DNA of 64,000 bases from the NCBI GenBank assembly GCA_019115865.1, contig DXCT01000101.1, positions 107,883 to 171,882 of the forward strand, in the 5' to 3' direction. The stretch is from Candidatus Yaniella excrementavium. GTDB taxonomy: Bacteria > Actinomycetota > Actinomycetes > Actinomycetales > Micrococcaceae. Below, in pieces: positions 9,504 through 17,329 of the stretch (the first letter of the stretch is position 1; each line of letters starts with the position of its first letter). The position numbers were made by a program, and so were the translations under genes. Below the pieces are notes generated by a model, which had not been told where the DNA came from, did no database searches, and was given only the letters and a program-made list of their open reading frames with translations.

Positions 9504-10372
9504 CACAATTTCTTGTGCTTCTCATCTATGGGCTCTCAGAAGGCGCAATCCTAGCGTTGGCCGCTCTTGGCTTTGTCTTGATCTACAAAGCTACCGGAGT
9601 CATCAACTTTGCCCAAGGCGAGTTTTTACTTATCGGGGCCTATACGTTCTACACGGCTTTTGTGATTTTCCAACTGCCCGTAGTGGTCGCCTTACTGATC
9701 GGTGTGGTGGTGGCCATCATCGTCGGTGTTCTAGTCGAGCGACTCATCCTTCGACCGATGGTCGGACAAAGTCATATTTCCATCATCATGGTTACGATCG
9801 GTTTGGCTGCTGTCCTTAGCTCGCTGGTGCAGATGTTCTTCGGGACGCAACCTCGGGCGATGCCGAGTATTTTCCCAACCGCCTCCATTCCAATTTTTGA
9901 CGGTGCAGTGCCGGCCAACAGACTGTGGGTACTTGCTGTAGCAGCGGTGGTCTTGACGTTGTTGACGCTGTTCTTTCAGAAGTCCAAGCACGGTATTGCG
10001 ATGCGATCCGTGGCAGATGACGAACAGGCTGCGATGACAGTCGGCATCTCGGTACGACGAATATTCACCATGTCATGGGGGCTGGCGGCCGTGAGCGCAC
10101 TGGTTGCCGGTGTGCTGCTTGCGGACCTGACCACTGTGGAGATGGGCATCGTCAACTTTGGTCTCATGGTCTTCCCAGTCGTGATCTTGGGTGGATTGGA
10201 TTCTGTCCCCGGCACCATCGTTGGTGGATTGACCATCGGCCTGATCACACAGTTCACATCCGGGTATTTCGATCCTGGACTCGCCGAAATTGTGCCCTAC
10301 ATAGTCCTGGTACTCATCTTATTGGTCCGGCCATACGGCATCTTTGGTGAGAAGCGAATCGAAAGGGTTTGA
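9500..10372 (+). CDS. Liv-type ABC transporter permease (LivH-like)
   Basis: The 290-residue integral membrane protein has about eight hydrophobic segments and family motifs such as GAILALAALGFVLIYKATGV at the N-terminus and the FPVVILGGLDSVPGTIVGG stretch near the C-terminus, the usual LivH signature region. It forms the membrane channel with the LivM-like protein. The ATG overlaps the stop of the upstream CoA ligase gene by 4 nt (ATGA), implying translational coupling of ligase and permease. Confidence 0.93.
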   Translation: MTQFLVLLIYGLSEGAILALAALGFVLIYKATGVINFAQGEFLLIGAYTFYTAFVIFQLPVVVALLIGVVVAIIVGVLVERLILRPMVGQSHISIIMVTIGLAAVLSSLVQMFFGTQPRAMPSIFPTASIPIFDGAVPANRLWVLAVAAVVLTLLTLFFQKSKHGIAMRSVADDEQAAMTVGISVRRIFTMSWGLAAVSALVAGVLLADLTTVEMGIVNFGLMVFPVVILGGLDSVPGTIVGGLTIGLITQFTSGYFDPGLAEIVPYIVLVLILLVRPYGIFGEKRIERV

Positions 10373-11439
10373 TGGTTATGGCAGCTGTACAAACAGGGCG
10401 ATACCACCGCTCGTATAAATCAGAACTTCGGCTTTGGAAAACAACACCACAGATTACCCGGATGGTCATACTAGCAATAGTGCTGGTTCTTATACCGCTG
10501 GTGTTTGATAACTATTGGATGGCGCTGGTCAACACCGCGCTCATCGCATCAATCGGTGCAATCGGGCTCAACATTCTGGTGGGATTCACCGGGCAGATTT
10601 CCCTTGGACAAGGCGGGTTCCTGGCCGTTGGTGCGTTCACTTCGGCCATCCTGACAGACCGGATGGGCGTGCCAGTATTCTTTTCCGTTCTTGGCGCTGT
10701 CTTGCTCACTGCAGCAGTGGGCATGATCTTTGGCTTACCTGCCTTGCGACTCAAAGGACTGTATCTGGCCATTGCCACCCTGGCATCGCAAATGGTCATT
10801 ATATTTGTTGTCCGACGCTGGGATTTCCTAACTGAAGGACAGGGCTTTGTCGATGTCAGACGATTAGAAGTCTTTGGATTCAGTATTGAGCGCGCGAACT
10901 TCGAACAACAGTGGTACATGATCTTGTTGGTGATCACGATCTTTGCGGCCTTTATCGCAACCAACATCTTCCGTACCGGCGTGGGCCGCTCATTTATGGC
11001 GGTCCGGGACCAAGACATCGCCGCATCAGCTATTGGAGTCAACCTCACCCGCGCCAAAATCACAGCCTTTGGTGTCTCCAACGGTTTTGTCGGACTCGCA
11101 GGCGCACTCATGGCGCACTACACGGAGATCATTTCCTGGGAACGATTCACGCTTGATGTCTCGATTCAGTATCTGGCGATGATTATCGTTGGCGGTTTAG
11201 GTTCAGTAGCCGGATCGATTTACGGAGCCACGTTTATTACCTTTCTGCCGGTTCTAACACGCATGATGGCTGACGAACTCGGTGGTGTTGCGCCGACCCT
11301 GCGGCAACAGCTCCCAGCGTTTGAACATGCGATTTTCGGTCTGACCATCATCGTGTTCTTGATACTGGAGCCCAAGGGACTCAACAGAATCTGGGAGCGC
11401 ATTAAAGAATATTTCAGGTATTGGCCATTCAGATATTAA
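10372..11439 (+). CDS. Liv-type ABC transporter permease (LivM-like)
   Basis: The 355-residue multi-spanning protein has the LivM hallmark GLNILVGFTGQISLGQGGF near residues 65-83 and the cytoplasmic EAA-like region around AVRDQDIAASAIGVN. It is the second channel subunit of the importer. ATG 10372 is preferred over the track's TTG at 10369: GAAAGG lies 5 nt upstream and the start shares one base with the livH-like stop (TGATG). A later ATG at 10378 is also possible. The gene is followed by a 59-nt gap before the binding-protein gene. Confidence 0.92.
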   Translation: MVMAAVQTGRYHRSYKSELRLWKTTPQITRMVILAIVLVLIPLVFDNYWMALVNTALIASIGAIGLNILVGFTGQISLGQGGFLAVGAFTSAILTDRMGVPVFFSVLGAVLLTAAVGMIFGLPALRLKGLYLAIATLASQMVIIFVVRRWDFLTEGQGFVDVRRLEVFGFSIERANFEQQWYMILLVITIFAAFIATNIFRTGVGRSFMAVRDQDIAASAIGVNLTRAKITAFGVSNGFVGLAGALMAHYTEIISWERFTLDVSIQYLAMIIVGGLGSVAGSIYGATFITFLPVLTRMMADELGGVAPTLRQQLPAFEHAIFGLTIIVFLILEPKGLNRIWERIKEYFRYWPFRY

Positions 11440-11498
11440 CCCGTTCAACTGCATAGCAACGATGAATCTCTCTCATCCCTACCCTGAAGGATACAACC

Positions 11499-12686
11499 AT
11501 GAAGAACAATCGAAACCTCCAAATCTTTGGTGCGCTCACCGCGGCAGCGCTGATGTTGACCGCTTGTGGCGGTGACGACGGAACCGCAGCCGACTCAGAT
11601 GAACCGATCCGTATCGGTGGCATCATGGACCAGTCTGGAGCCACCGGCGACGTTGGCGCACCATACAGCGAAGGCGTGGTCGCCTATATCGACCATCTGA
11701 ATGCAAATGGTGGAATCAACGGCCGAACGATCGATGCCGACATCAATGACTATGCTTATGAGATCCCGCAAGCTGAAGACCTTTATCGTAGATACGTCAA
11801 TGACGGGGTTGTCGCAGTGATGGGCTGGGGCACAGGCGACACCGAGGCACTGCGCACCAGGGTCGCCAACGACGAGTTACCATTCATTTCAGGTTCCTTC
11901 TCTGAAGAACTTACTGACATTGAAGAGTCACCCTATAACTTCTTGATCGCGCCAACGTACTCCGACCAGATTCGGGTTGCACTGAATCACATTGATCAAG
12001 AAACCGACGGTGAAGCCCGAGTCGCAGTGCTGCACAATGACTCGCCGTTTGGGACATCTCCGGTGGGCGACGGCTCAGACTGGATTGAAGACGAGGGGTT
12101 GGAAATTGACTATTCGTCGCATCCCATCCCGTCTGGCACTACGAACTTCACCGGCTTGCTGAACCAGGTCAGCGATGCTGACTACATTATTGTCCAAGAC
12201 GTTGCTGCGCCTGCTTCTCAGCTCGCGCGGGATATTGAAAGCCAAGGCAGTGACCAGACCATCGTGTGCCTCAACTGGTGCTCTAGTGAATTGCTCGTGA
12301 CTTCGGCAGGCGATGCGGCCGAGGGACACATGATGATCCAACCGGTAGCACCCTTGTCAGCTGAAAAACCAGGCCACGAAGAGATCGTCGAGTACCTCGA
12401 GGAAAATGGTGGCGATACTGAGCAAGTCGTCAGCTATGTCCAAGGCTGGTATGCCATGCACATCATGGCCGAAGGCATTCGTCATACGCTGGATCAGGAG
12501 GAGGATCTAACCGGCGTAAATATTCGCGAATCTCTTGAGACCATGGGTCCGATCGACACAGGCGAAGTCATTGGTGATGGCACCGTTGAATTCGACCCTG
12601 AGTCGCACCGAGGCACCGTCTTCTCTGGGATTTACACGGTCGAAGATGGAGAGATCGTTGAAGTCGAAGCGGGAGTTGAACCATGA
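11499..12686 (+). CDS. Liv-type ABC transporter substrate-binding lipoprotein (LivK-like)
   Basis: The 395-residue extracytoplasmic solute receptor begins with a lipoprotein signal peptide ending in the lipobox LTAC (Cys at about 23), then an acidic linker and a type I periplasmic-binding fold starting IRIGGIMDQSGATGDVG, as in LivK/amide-binding proteins. The mature protein is predicted to be lipid-anchored on the outer face of the membrane and to deliver substrate to the LivH/M channel. GAAGGA lies 8 nt before the ATG. The stop overlaps the LivF-like start by 4 nt. Confidence 0.93.
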   Translation: MKNNRNLQIFGALTAAALMLTACGGDDGTAADSDEPIRIGGIMDQSGATGDVGAPYSEGVVAYIDHLNANGGINGRTIDADINDYAYEIPQAEDLYRRYVNDGVVAVMGWGTGDTEALRTRVANDELPFISGSFSEELTDIEESPYNFLIAPTYSDQIRVALNHIDQETDGEARVAVLHNDSPFGTSPVGDGSDWIEDEGLEIDYSSHPIPSGTTNFTGLLNQVSDADYIIVQDVAAPASQLARDIESQGSDQTIVCLNWCSSELLVTSAGDAAEGHMMIQPVAPLSAEKPGHEEIVEYLEENGGDTEQVVSYVQGWYAMHIMAEGIRHTLDQEEDLTGVNIRESLETMGPIDTGEVIGDGTVEFDPESHRGTVFSGIYTVEDGEIVEVEAGVEP

Positions 12687-13525
12687 TCGCCCAGACGGCA
12701 ACACTAGGCCGACATGCTTGCTCGTCGGCATCGGATAGTCTGCTAGCAATAAACAATATTGAAGTCATCTACGATGATGTGATTCTTGTATTGCGCGGCC
12801 TATCACTGCAAGTCCCCGAAGGAAAAATCGTGGCGCTGCTGGGCTCTAACGGTGCCGGAAAATCCACGACGCTCAAAGCAGCGTCTGGGCTACTGCCCAG
12901 TGAACAAGGGGAAGTCTCCTCCGGAACGATCGTATTTGGCGGCGAAGACATCACCAAGATGGATGCCGCCGAGCGCGTGAAGCGAGGACTGAGTCTCAGT
13001 ATGGAAGGACGCCACGTCTTTCCCCACTTGACGATCGCGGAAAATTTGCAAGCTGGTGCCTATACACAACGCCATACGGCAGAGCTGTTTGACTTTGTGT
13101 ATGAGTTCTTCCCTCGCCTCGCCGAGATGCGATCTCGTGTTGCCGGTTTCCTATCTGGCGGTGAGCAACAAATGCTAGCGATTGGCAGAGCATTAATGGC
13201 TCGGCCAAAGTTGCTTATGCTCGACGAGCCCTCGCTGGGTCTTGCGCCAAAGTTGGTTGAAGAAACCTTCGAAACCATTGCTCGGTTGAACGAGGAGACG
13301 GGCCTTACGGTGTTGGTTGTGGAACAGAACGCTACGGTCGCTTTGGGAGTAGCCCACCACGGGTATCTGATGGAACAAGGCAAAATCATGCTGGAGGACT
13401 CTGCAGCTGCTTTGGCCGAGAACCCCGATGTCAAAGAGTTCTACTTGGGCGTTTCAACCAGTGGCGAAGGGAAAAAGAGCTATCGCGATGTTAAACACTA
13501 TAAACGCCGCAAACGTTGGCTTTGA
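12683..13525 (+). CDS. Liv-type ABC transporter ATP-binding protein (LivF-like)
   Basis: The second ATPase of the importer (280 residues) has Walker A GSNGAGKST, signature FLSGGEQQMLAIGRAL, Walker B LLMLDEPSLGL and the VVEQNA switch region, all typical of LivF. An N-terminal extension of about 17 residues precedes the nucleotide-binding domain, and a basic tail (YKRRKRWL) follows it. Translation starts within the livK-like stop (ATGA), with GGGAG upstream. Confidence 0.93.
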   Translation: MIAQTATLGRHACSSASDSLLAINNIEVIYDDVILVLRGLSLQVPEGKIVALLGSNGAGKSTTLKAASGLLPSEQGEVSSGTIVFGGEDITKMDAAERVKRGLSLSMEGRHVFPHLTIAENLQAGAYTQRHTAELFDFVYEFFPRLAEMRSRVAGFLSGGEQQMLAIGRALMARPKLLMLDEPSLGLAPKLVEETFETIARLNEETGLTVLVVEQNATVALGVAHHGYLMEQGKIMLEDSAAALAENPDVKEFYLGVSTSGEGKKSYRDVKHYKRRKRWL

Positions 13526-13540
13526 AAGAAGGTGGAGGCC

Positions 13541-14752
13541 ATGGGAAATGCATTCCGTGGGTCGGCTACAAGCGACGACGAAGCCAGTGTCGGACTGACA
13601 GATGTATTGCAACATCTCGCGCTTGCTGATCAGTCGCTTGCAGCGCGGCTGGAAGCTGCTGGATTAGATCCGACTCAAATCCAGGACGTGCGGCAACTTG
13701 ATGACGTCGCAATTGAAACGAAGGATGAGCTCGTCGCAGCGCGACAAAGCGGACAAAAACATTGGACTGCCCAACGGGTCTTCCAGTCGCCGGGACCAAT
13801 TTATGAACTACAGCCACCTGGGGAAGATCCCTGGCGGTGGGCCGAAGCGTTGTACAGTGCAGGGCTGCAGCCCGGTGATATTGTCATCAATTGCTTTGGT
13901 TATCATCTCTCACCGGCCGGCGCGATGTTCGATACAGCGATTATCGCAGCGGGAGCAACGGTCTTACCGGCAGGCATTGGGAGCCAACAGTTGCAAGTGC
14001 AAGCGATTCGGGATCTTGGTACTCGCGGGTACGTGGGGTTGCCAAGTTATCTCAAAGCCTTAATTGATGTGGCAGCCGACCAGGGCACTACACCGGCAGA
14101 GTTTCCGATTCGTTATGCCCTGGTGACTGCCGAACCGCTACCTGAGGATTTGCGGCGTGCTCTTGAAGAATGGGTGCCAACCGTTCGCATGGCGTATGGG
14201 TCTGCGGAGGCCGGGCTCATCGCCTACGAGGACGGCATCGAAGCCGGAATGGTCGAAGGTGCAGGGATCGACGTTCAGGTTTGTGATCTTGCCACAGGCG
14301 CTCCCATCACCCAGGGTGAGGGGGAAGTAGTGCTGTCGCTGATTCGCAAAGAGGCGCCGCTGATCCGGTTTGGTACAGGCGACCTCTCTGCTTGGTTGAC
14401 CAATGAACAAGGGCAACAAATGTGTGATGAGCACGGCCGACGACGGCTGGTTGGGGTTCTTGGACGTACCGGCGAAGCCATCAAAGTTCGGGGGATGTTT
14501 TTGCACCCACGGCAGGCTGTGGGCGCATTGGAGGATGTTGCCGGATTGGCAGCGTTCCGTTTCGTCATTACCCGTAGAAATCACCGTGATGAGGTTCGCT
14601 GTGAATATGTAAGTCAGACCGGAGAAGACCTCAGCGAGGTGCTGCATGACCGCATCCGAGATGCGTTGCGCTTCAATGCAGAAGTGCAACAGGTTCAAGA
14701 GCTCCCCGCGGAGTCTTCCTTGCTCGTTGATCAACGGTCCTGGGACACCTAG
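13541..14752 (+). CDS. PaaK-like AMP-binding protein without a P-loop
   Basis: The 403-residue protein resembles the phenylacetate-CoA ligase (PaaK) branch of the ANL superfamily. It has the mid-region ALVTAEPLPEDLRRALEEW, the MAYGSAEAGLIAY motif in place of the adenine motif, a RFGTGDLSAWL motif with the ribose-binding aspartate, and a C-terminal domain GRTGEAIKVRGMFLHP. Near residue 80, where PaaK has a glycine/serine/threonine-rich phosphate loop, the sequence reads RVFQSPGPIYELQPPG. It may be impaired for ATP-dependent ligation or use another mechanism. ATG 13541 is chosen over the track's GTG 13532, with AGAAGG 8 nt upstream. It is the last gene of the Liv operon, 15 nt after the LivF-like gene. 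Confidence 0.8.
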   Translation: MGNAFRGSATSDDEASVGLTDVLQHLALADQSLAARLEAAGLDPTQIQDVRQLDDVAIETKDELVAARQSGQKHWTAQRVFQSPGPIYELQPPGEDPWRWAEALYSAGLQPGDIVINCFGYHLSPAGAMFDTAIIAAGATVLPAGIGSQQLQVQAIRDLGTRGYVGLPSYLKALIDVAADQGTTPAEFPIRYALVTAEPLPEDLRRALEEWVPTVRMAYGSAEAGLIAYEDGIEAGMVEGAGIDVQVCDLATGAPITQGEGEVVLSLIRKEAPLIRFGTGDLSAWLTNEQGQQMCDEHGRRRLVGVLGRTGEAIKVRGMFLHPRQAVGALEDVAGLAAFRFVITRRNHRDEVRCEYVSQTGEDLSEVLHDRIRDALRFNAEVQQVQELPAESSLLVDQRSWDT

Positions 14753-14818
14753 ATTGATTAGGTGACACTTCGGCGTCCCTCCGGTTGGCTTCTAGTATGA
14801 GACCTGGCAAGTCTTGGG

Positions 14819-15235
14819 TTAGAGGCCCGGAGGGATGTAGTGTTCCAGACCGTCTTCACGCAATCTGTTCTTCAGGTCTTCAACCAGCCGAGTGTAGTTA
14901 TCCATGATGCGTGCCCGATCCTGCAGTTCTGAAGCAAGGTCTACCGATGACGCTCGGCGTAATTCTTTACGCGTCATGGACAGGGAAGCTGGTTTTCCAC
15001 CGGGAGTATAGACCATTGAAGCCAGGGCATCCACAGTCCGATCTCGGTTTTTCATCACCGTGCCTTCCATCTCCCAACGGAACAGTGTCCGTTCAGAGAT
15101 GCCAAGTTTATGTGCCAGATCGGTTCTGGGAAGGTTCGCAGCTTCTCTGCGTCGCATGATGTCTAATCCGATTGACAGTTCGTCGTCTGGATTTAACTGT
15201 GCTTGCCCTTCACGAGGGTGCATTTTCCTGCGCAT
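14819..15235 (-). CDS. Small helix-turn-helix (XRE-like) regulator
   Basis: The product has a helix-turn-helix of the Cro/XRE kind, RTDLAHKLGISERTLFRWEM, followed by a helical tail rich in charged residues (ASELQDRARIMDNYTRLVED) that could mediate dimerisation. The target is unknown. The ORF track extends to a GTG at 15304, but that extension contains a perfect palindrome (15277-15289) more likely to be an operator. ATG 15235 (138 residues) or ATG 15223 are more plausible starts; neither has a strong ribosome binding site. It is convergent with the Liv operon and upstream of tRNA-Arg on the same strand. Confidence 0.7.
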   Translation of the reverse strand: MRRKMHPREGQAQLNPDDELSIGLDIMRRREAANLPRTDLAHKLGISERTLFRWEMEGTVMKNRDRTVDALASMVYTPGGKPASLSMTRKELRRASSVDLASELQDRARIMDNYTRLVEDLKNRLREDGLEHYIPPGL

Positions 15236-15276
15236 TGGGTTTTGCCATCCAAAGATTTTAATGAGTGCATGAGTTG

Positions 15277-15289
15277 ATACTTCAAGTAT
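15277..15289. promoter_or_regulatory. Palindrome ATACTTcAAGTAT upstream of the HTH gene
   Basis: A perfect 6-1-6 inverted repeat lies 42 bp upstream of the proposed ATG of the small HTH gene. Its size and position fit an autoregulatory operator; no experimental consensus is known to me. Confidence 0.4.
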
Positions 15290-15426
15290 GCAGGAGGAAA
15301 TCACCAGTCACAAGGCTTGAGGAGACCTAAAAGCAGCTAGTCAAAGCAAGGTTGCTGTTGTATTTTGGTTGAGGTTGATCCGCACTGCAGGACGGGTGAA
15401 CGGCAAAGACATGTGCCGGAATAACG

Positions 15427-15502
15427 TGGTGCCCCCGACAGGAATCGAACCTGTGGCCTTCTGCTCCGGAGGCAGACGCTCTATCCCCTGAGCTACGGAG
15501 GC
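15427..15502 (-). tRNA. tRNA-Arg (anticodon CCG)
   Basis: The minus strand reads GCCTCCGTAGCTCAG at the 5' end, with a 7-bp acceptor stem pairing GCCTCCG with CGGGGGC. The anticodon stem-loop CTGCCTCCGGAGCAG has loop CTCCGGA and anticodon CCG (Arg, codon CGG). The T-arm carries GGTTCGAATCC. The 3' CCA is encoded, so the gene is 76 nt with CCA. It lies 138 nt upstream of argS, which is on the opposite strand and encodes the synthetase that charges it. Confidence 0.97.
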
Positions 15503-15640
15503 GGGGGTCCCAGAATTGCTCGTGCAGTTCAAGCGGACCCTGAACACCCTACCGCAAATGTCAGCCATGACGAAATATGAGATCTTCCGGGGTAATCAAT
15601 AAGAGGAAACACCGCATTAAAGGTGCCGTGTTAGAACACG

Positions 15641-17329
15641 ATGGCTAAACTTGGTCACGTGAATCCCGAAAAACTTTCTGAAGCTATTGCCCATACACTG
15701 CATACCGCAATAGAAGCCGGTGAGATCCAGTTGCCGGCTGAGGCGGTCCCCGAAGCTCCCAGAGTCGAACGACCAAAGTCGCGCGAGCACGGTGACTGGG
15801 CGACGAATATTGCCATGCAGCTTGGCAAGCAGGCCGGTATGAATCCACGGCAGTTCGCTGAAATTCTGGCGCCTAGACTCCAAGCTTTGGAAGGCGTTGC
15901 ACAGGTTGATATCGCGGGACCGGGCTTCATTAACATCGTGCTTGATGCTGCGGCAGCTGGGGAGCTAGCCCGCACCATCGTCGAGGCAGGTGAGGCATTC
16001 GGCCACAACGATCAGGCGGCCGGCGATGTCGTGAACGTGGAGTTTGTCTCAGCCAATCCCACCGGTCCGCTGCACATCGGTCACACCCGGTGGGCCGCAT
16101 TGGGCGACGCGATCAGTCGACTCCTGCGTGCTTCTGGTGCGCAGGTCACAAATGAGTACTACATTAATGACTATGGTGCCCAGCTCGACGTTTTTGCTTC
16201 TTCGGTATGGTCGAGGATGCACGGCGAAGATGTGCCAGAGGGCGGTTACCCCGGCAAATATATTTTCGAGCTCGCCGACGCTATCAAGGCGGAAGACCCC
16301 AAGATTGCAGAGCAGTCCTTTGCCCAGGCGCTACCTCAGTTGCGTACCAGGGCGTACCAGCTCCAACTTGCCGAAATCAAGCAAACTTTAGACGCGTTTC
16401 AAGTCAACTTTGATGTTTGGTTCTCAGAGGCTGAGCTGCACGAGCACGGCGCCGTTGACGATGCCCTTGAACGGCTTAAAGCACAAGGTCACACGTTTGA
16501 AGAAAACGGTGCGTTTTGGTTGCGTACCACCGATTTCGGGGACGATAAGGACCGAGTGCTAATTAAGGCTGACGGTAAACCCACCTATTTTGCCGGCGAC
16601 GCGGCCTACTACCTGTCGAAAAAAGATCGCGGATTCGACCAAAAGATTTATCTTCTGGGAGCTGACCACCACGGATATGTGAACCGGCTTCGTGCTTTGG
16701 CTGCGTGCGCGGGTGATGACATGGACGCCAATATCGAGATCCTGATCGGTCAGTTGATTTCAGTCGACGGTGCCAAATTGTCGAAGCGCGCTGGCAATAT
16801 TATCGAACTTAAAGACCTCATTGAATGGCTAGGCGTTGACGCGCTGCGCTACTCGTTGGCCCGCTACCCGAATGATTCACCAATTGAAATCGATCCGGAA
16901 TTATTGCGCGCACAAACCAACGATAACCCGGTGTTCTATGTCCAGTACGCCCATGCTCGCTCCTGCTCAGCGGCTCGCACCGCCGAAGCTCAGGGTGTGC
17001 TGCGAGACCCAGCTACATTTGATGCCTCGGCGTTGAACCAGCCAACAGAAGAAGAGCTGTTATCTAAATTGGCGCAGTTCCCGTCCATTGTTGGCAGTGC
17101 CGCAAAACTGCGTCAACCGCACCGGTTAGCCCGTCACCTGGAATCTATCGCTGCCGCCTACCACGCCTGGTATGCTGCGGCTCGCATCGTGCCGGCACCG
17201 AACCAAGATGGCACCAAACCAGAACCACAAACCGTCAACTACTCCCGTCGTTGGCTCAACGATGCCACGACTCAGGTCCTCGCAAATGGTCTAGGACTGC
17301 TGGGAGTGTCAGCACCGGAGAAAATGTAA
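15641..17329 (+). CDS. argS: Arginyl-tRNA synthetase
   Basis: Class I aminoacyl-tRNA synthetase of 562 residues that attaches arginine to tRNA-Arg. The HIGH motif is in NPTGPLHIGHTRW (about residue 140) and the KMSKS equivalent is KLSKRAGN (about 382). The N-terminal Add-1 domain (SREHGDWATNIAMQL) and the C-terminal DALR anticodon-binding domain are present, so the length is normal. The start ATG has only a distant AAAGG about 16 nt upstream and is preceded by a small inverted repeat (GTGTT..AACAC). The stop overlaps the lysA start (TAATG), as expected for the argS-lysA pair of actinobacteria. Confidence 0.97.
   Translation: MAKLGHVNPEKLSEAIAHTLHTAIEAGEIQLPAEAVPEAPRVERPKSREHGDWATNIAMQLGKQAGMNPRQFAEILAPRLQALEGVAQVDIAGPGFINIVLDAAAAGELARTIVEAGEAFGHNDQAAGDVVNVEFVSANPTGPLHIGHTRWAALGDAISRLLRASGAQVTNEYYINDYGAQLDVFASSVWSRMHGEDVPEGGYPGKYIFELADAIKAEDPKIAEQSFAQALPQLRTRAYQLQLAEIKQTLDAFQVNFDVWFSEAELHEHGAVDDALERLKAQGHTFEENGAFWLRTTDFGDDKDRVLIKADGKPTYFAGDAAYYLSKKDRGFDQKIYLLGADHHGYVNRLRALAACAGDDMDANIEILIGQLISVDGAKLSKRAGNIIELKDLIEWLGVDALRYSLARYPNDSPIEIDPELLRAQTNDNPVFYVQYAHARSCSAARTAEAQGVLRDPATFDASALNQPTEEELLSKLAQFPSIVGSAAKLRQPHRLARHLESIAAAYHAWYAAARIVPAPNQDGTKPEPQTVNYSRRWLNDATTQVLANGLGLLGVSAPEKM

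Noticed and set aside
10512-11111. 199-residue minus-strand ORF over the LivM-like gene
   Set aside because: Antisense shadow of a well-supported permease gene; no ribosome binding site or recognised domain.
14753-14818. Possible terminator GACAC-ttcg-GCGTC after the Liv operon
   Set aside because: The stem has a mismatch and no T-tract; too weak to call.
17251-17328. Upstream extension of lysA given by the ORF track
   Set aside because: It lies entirely within argS and the conserved N-terminus starts after ATG 17329, which has a ribosome binding site.
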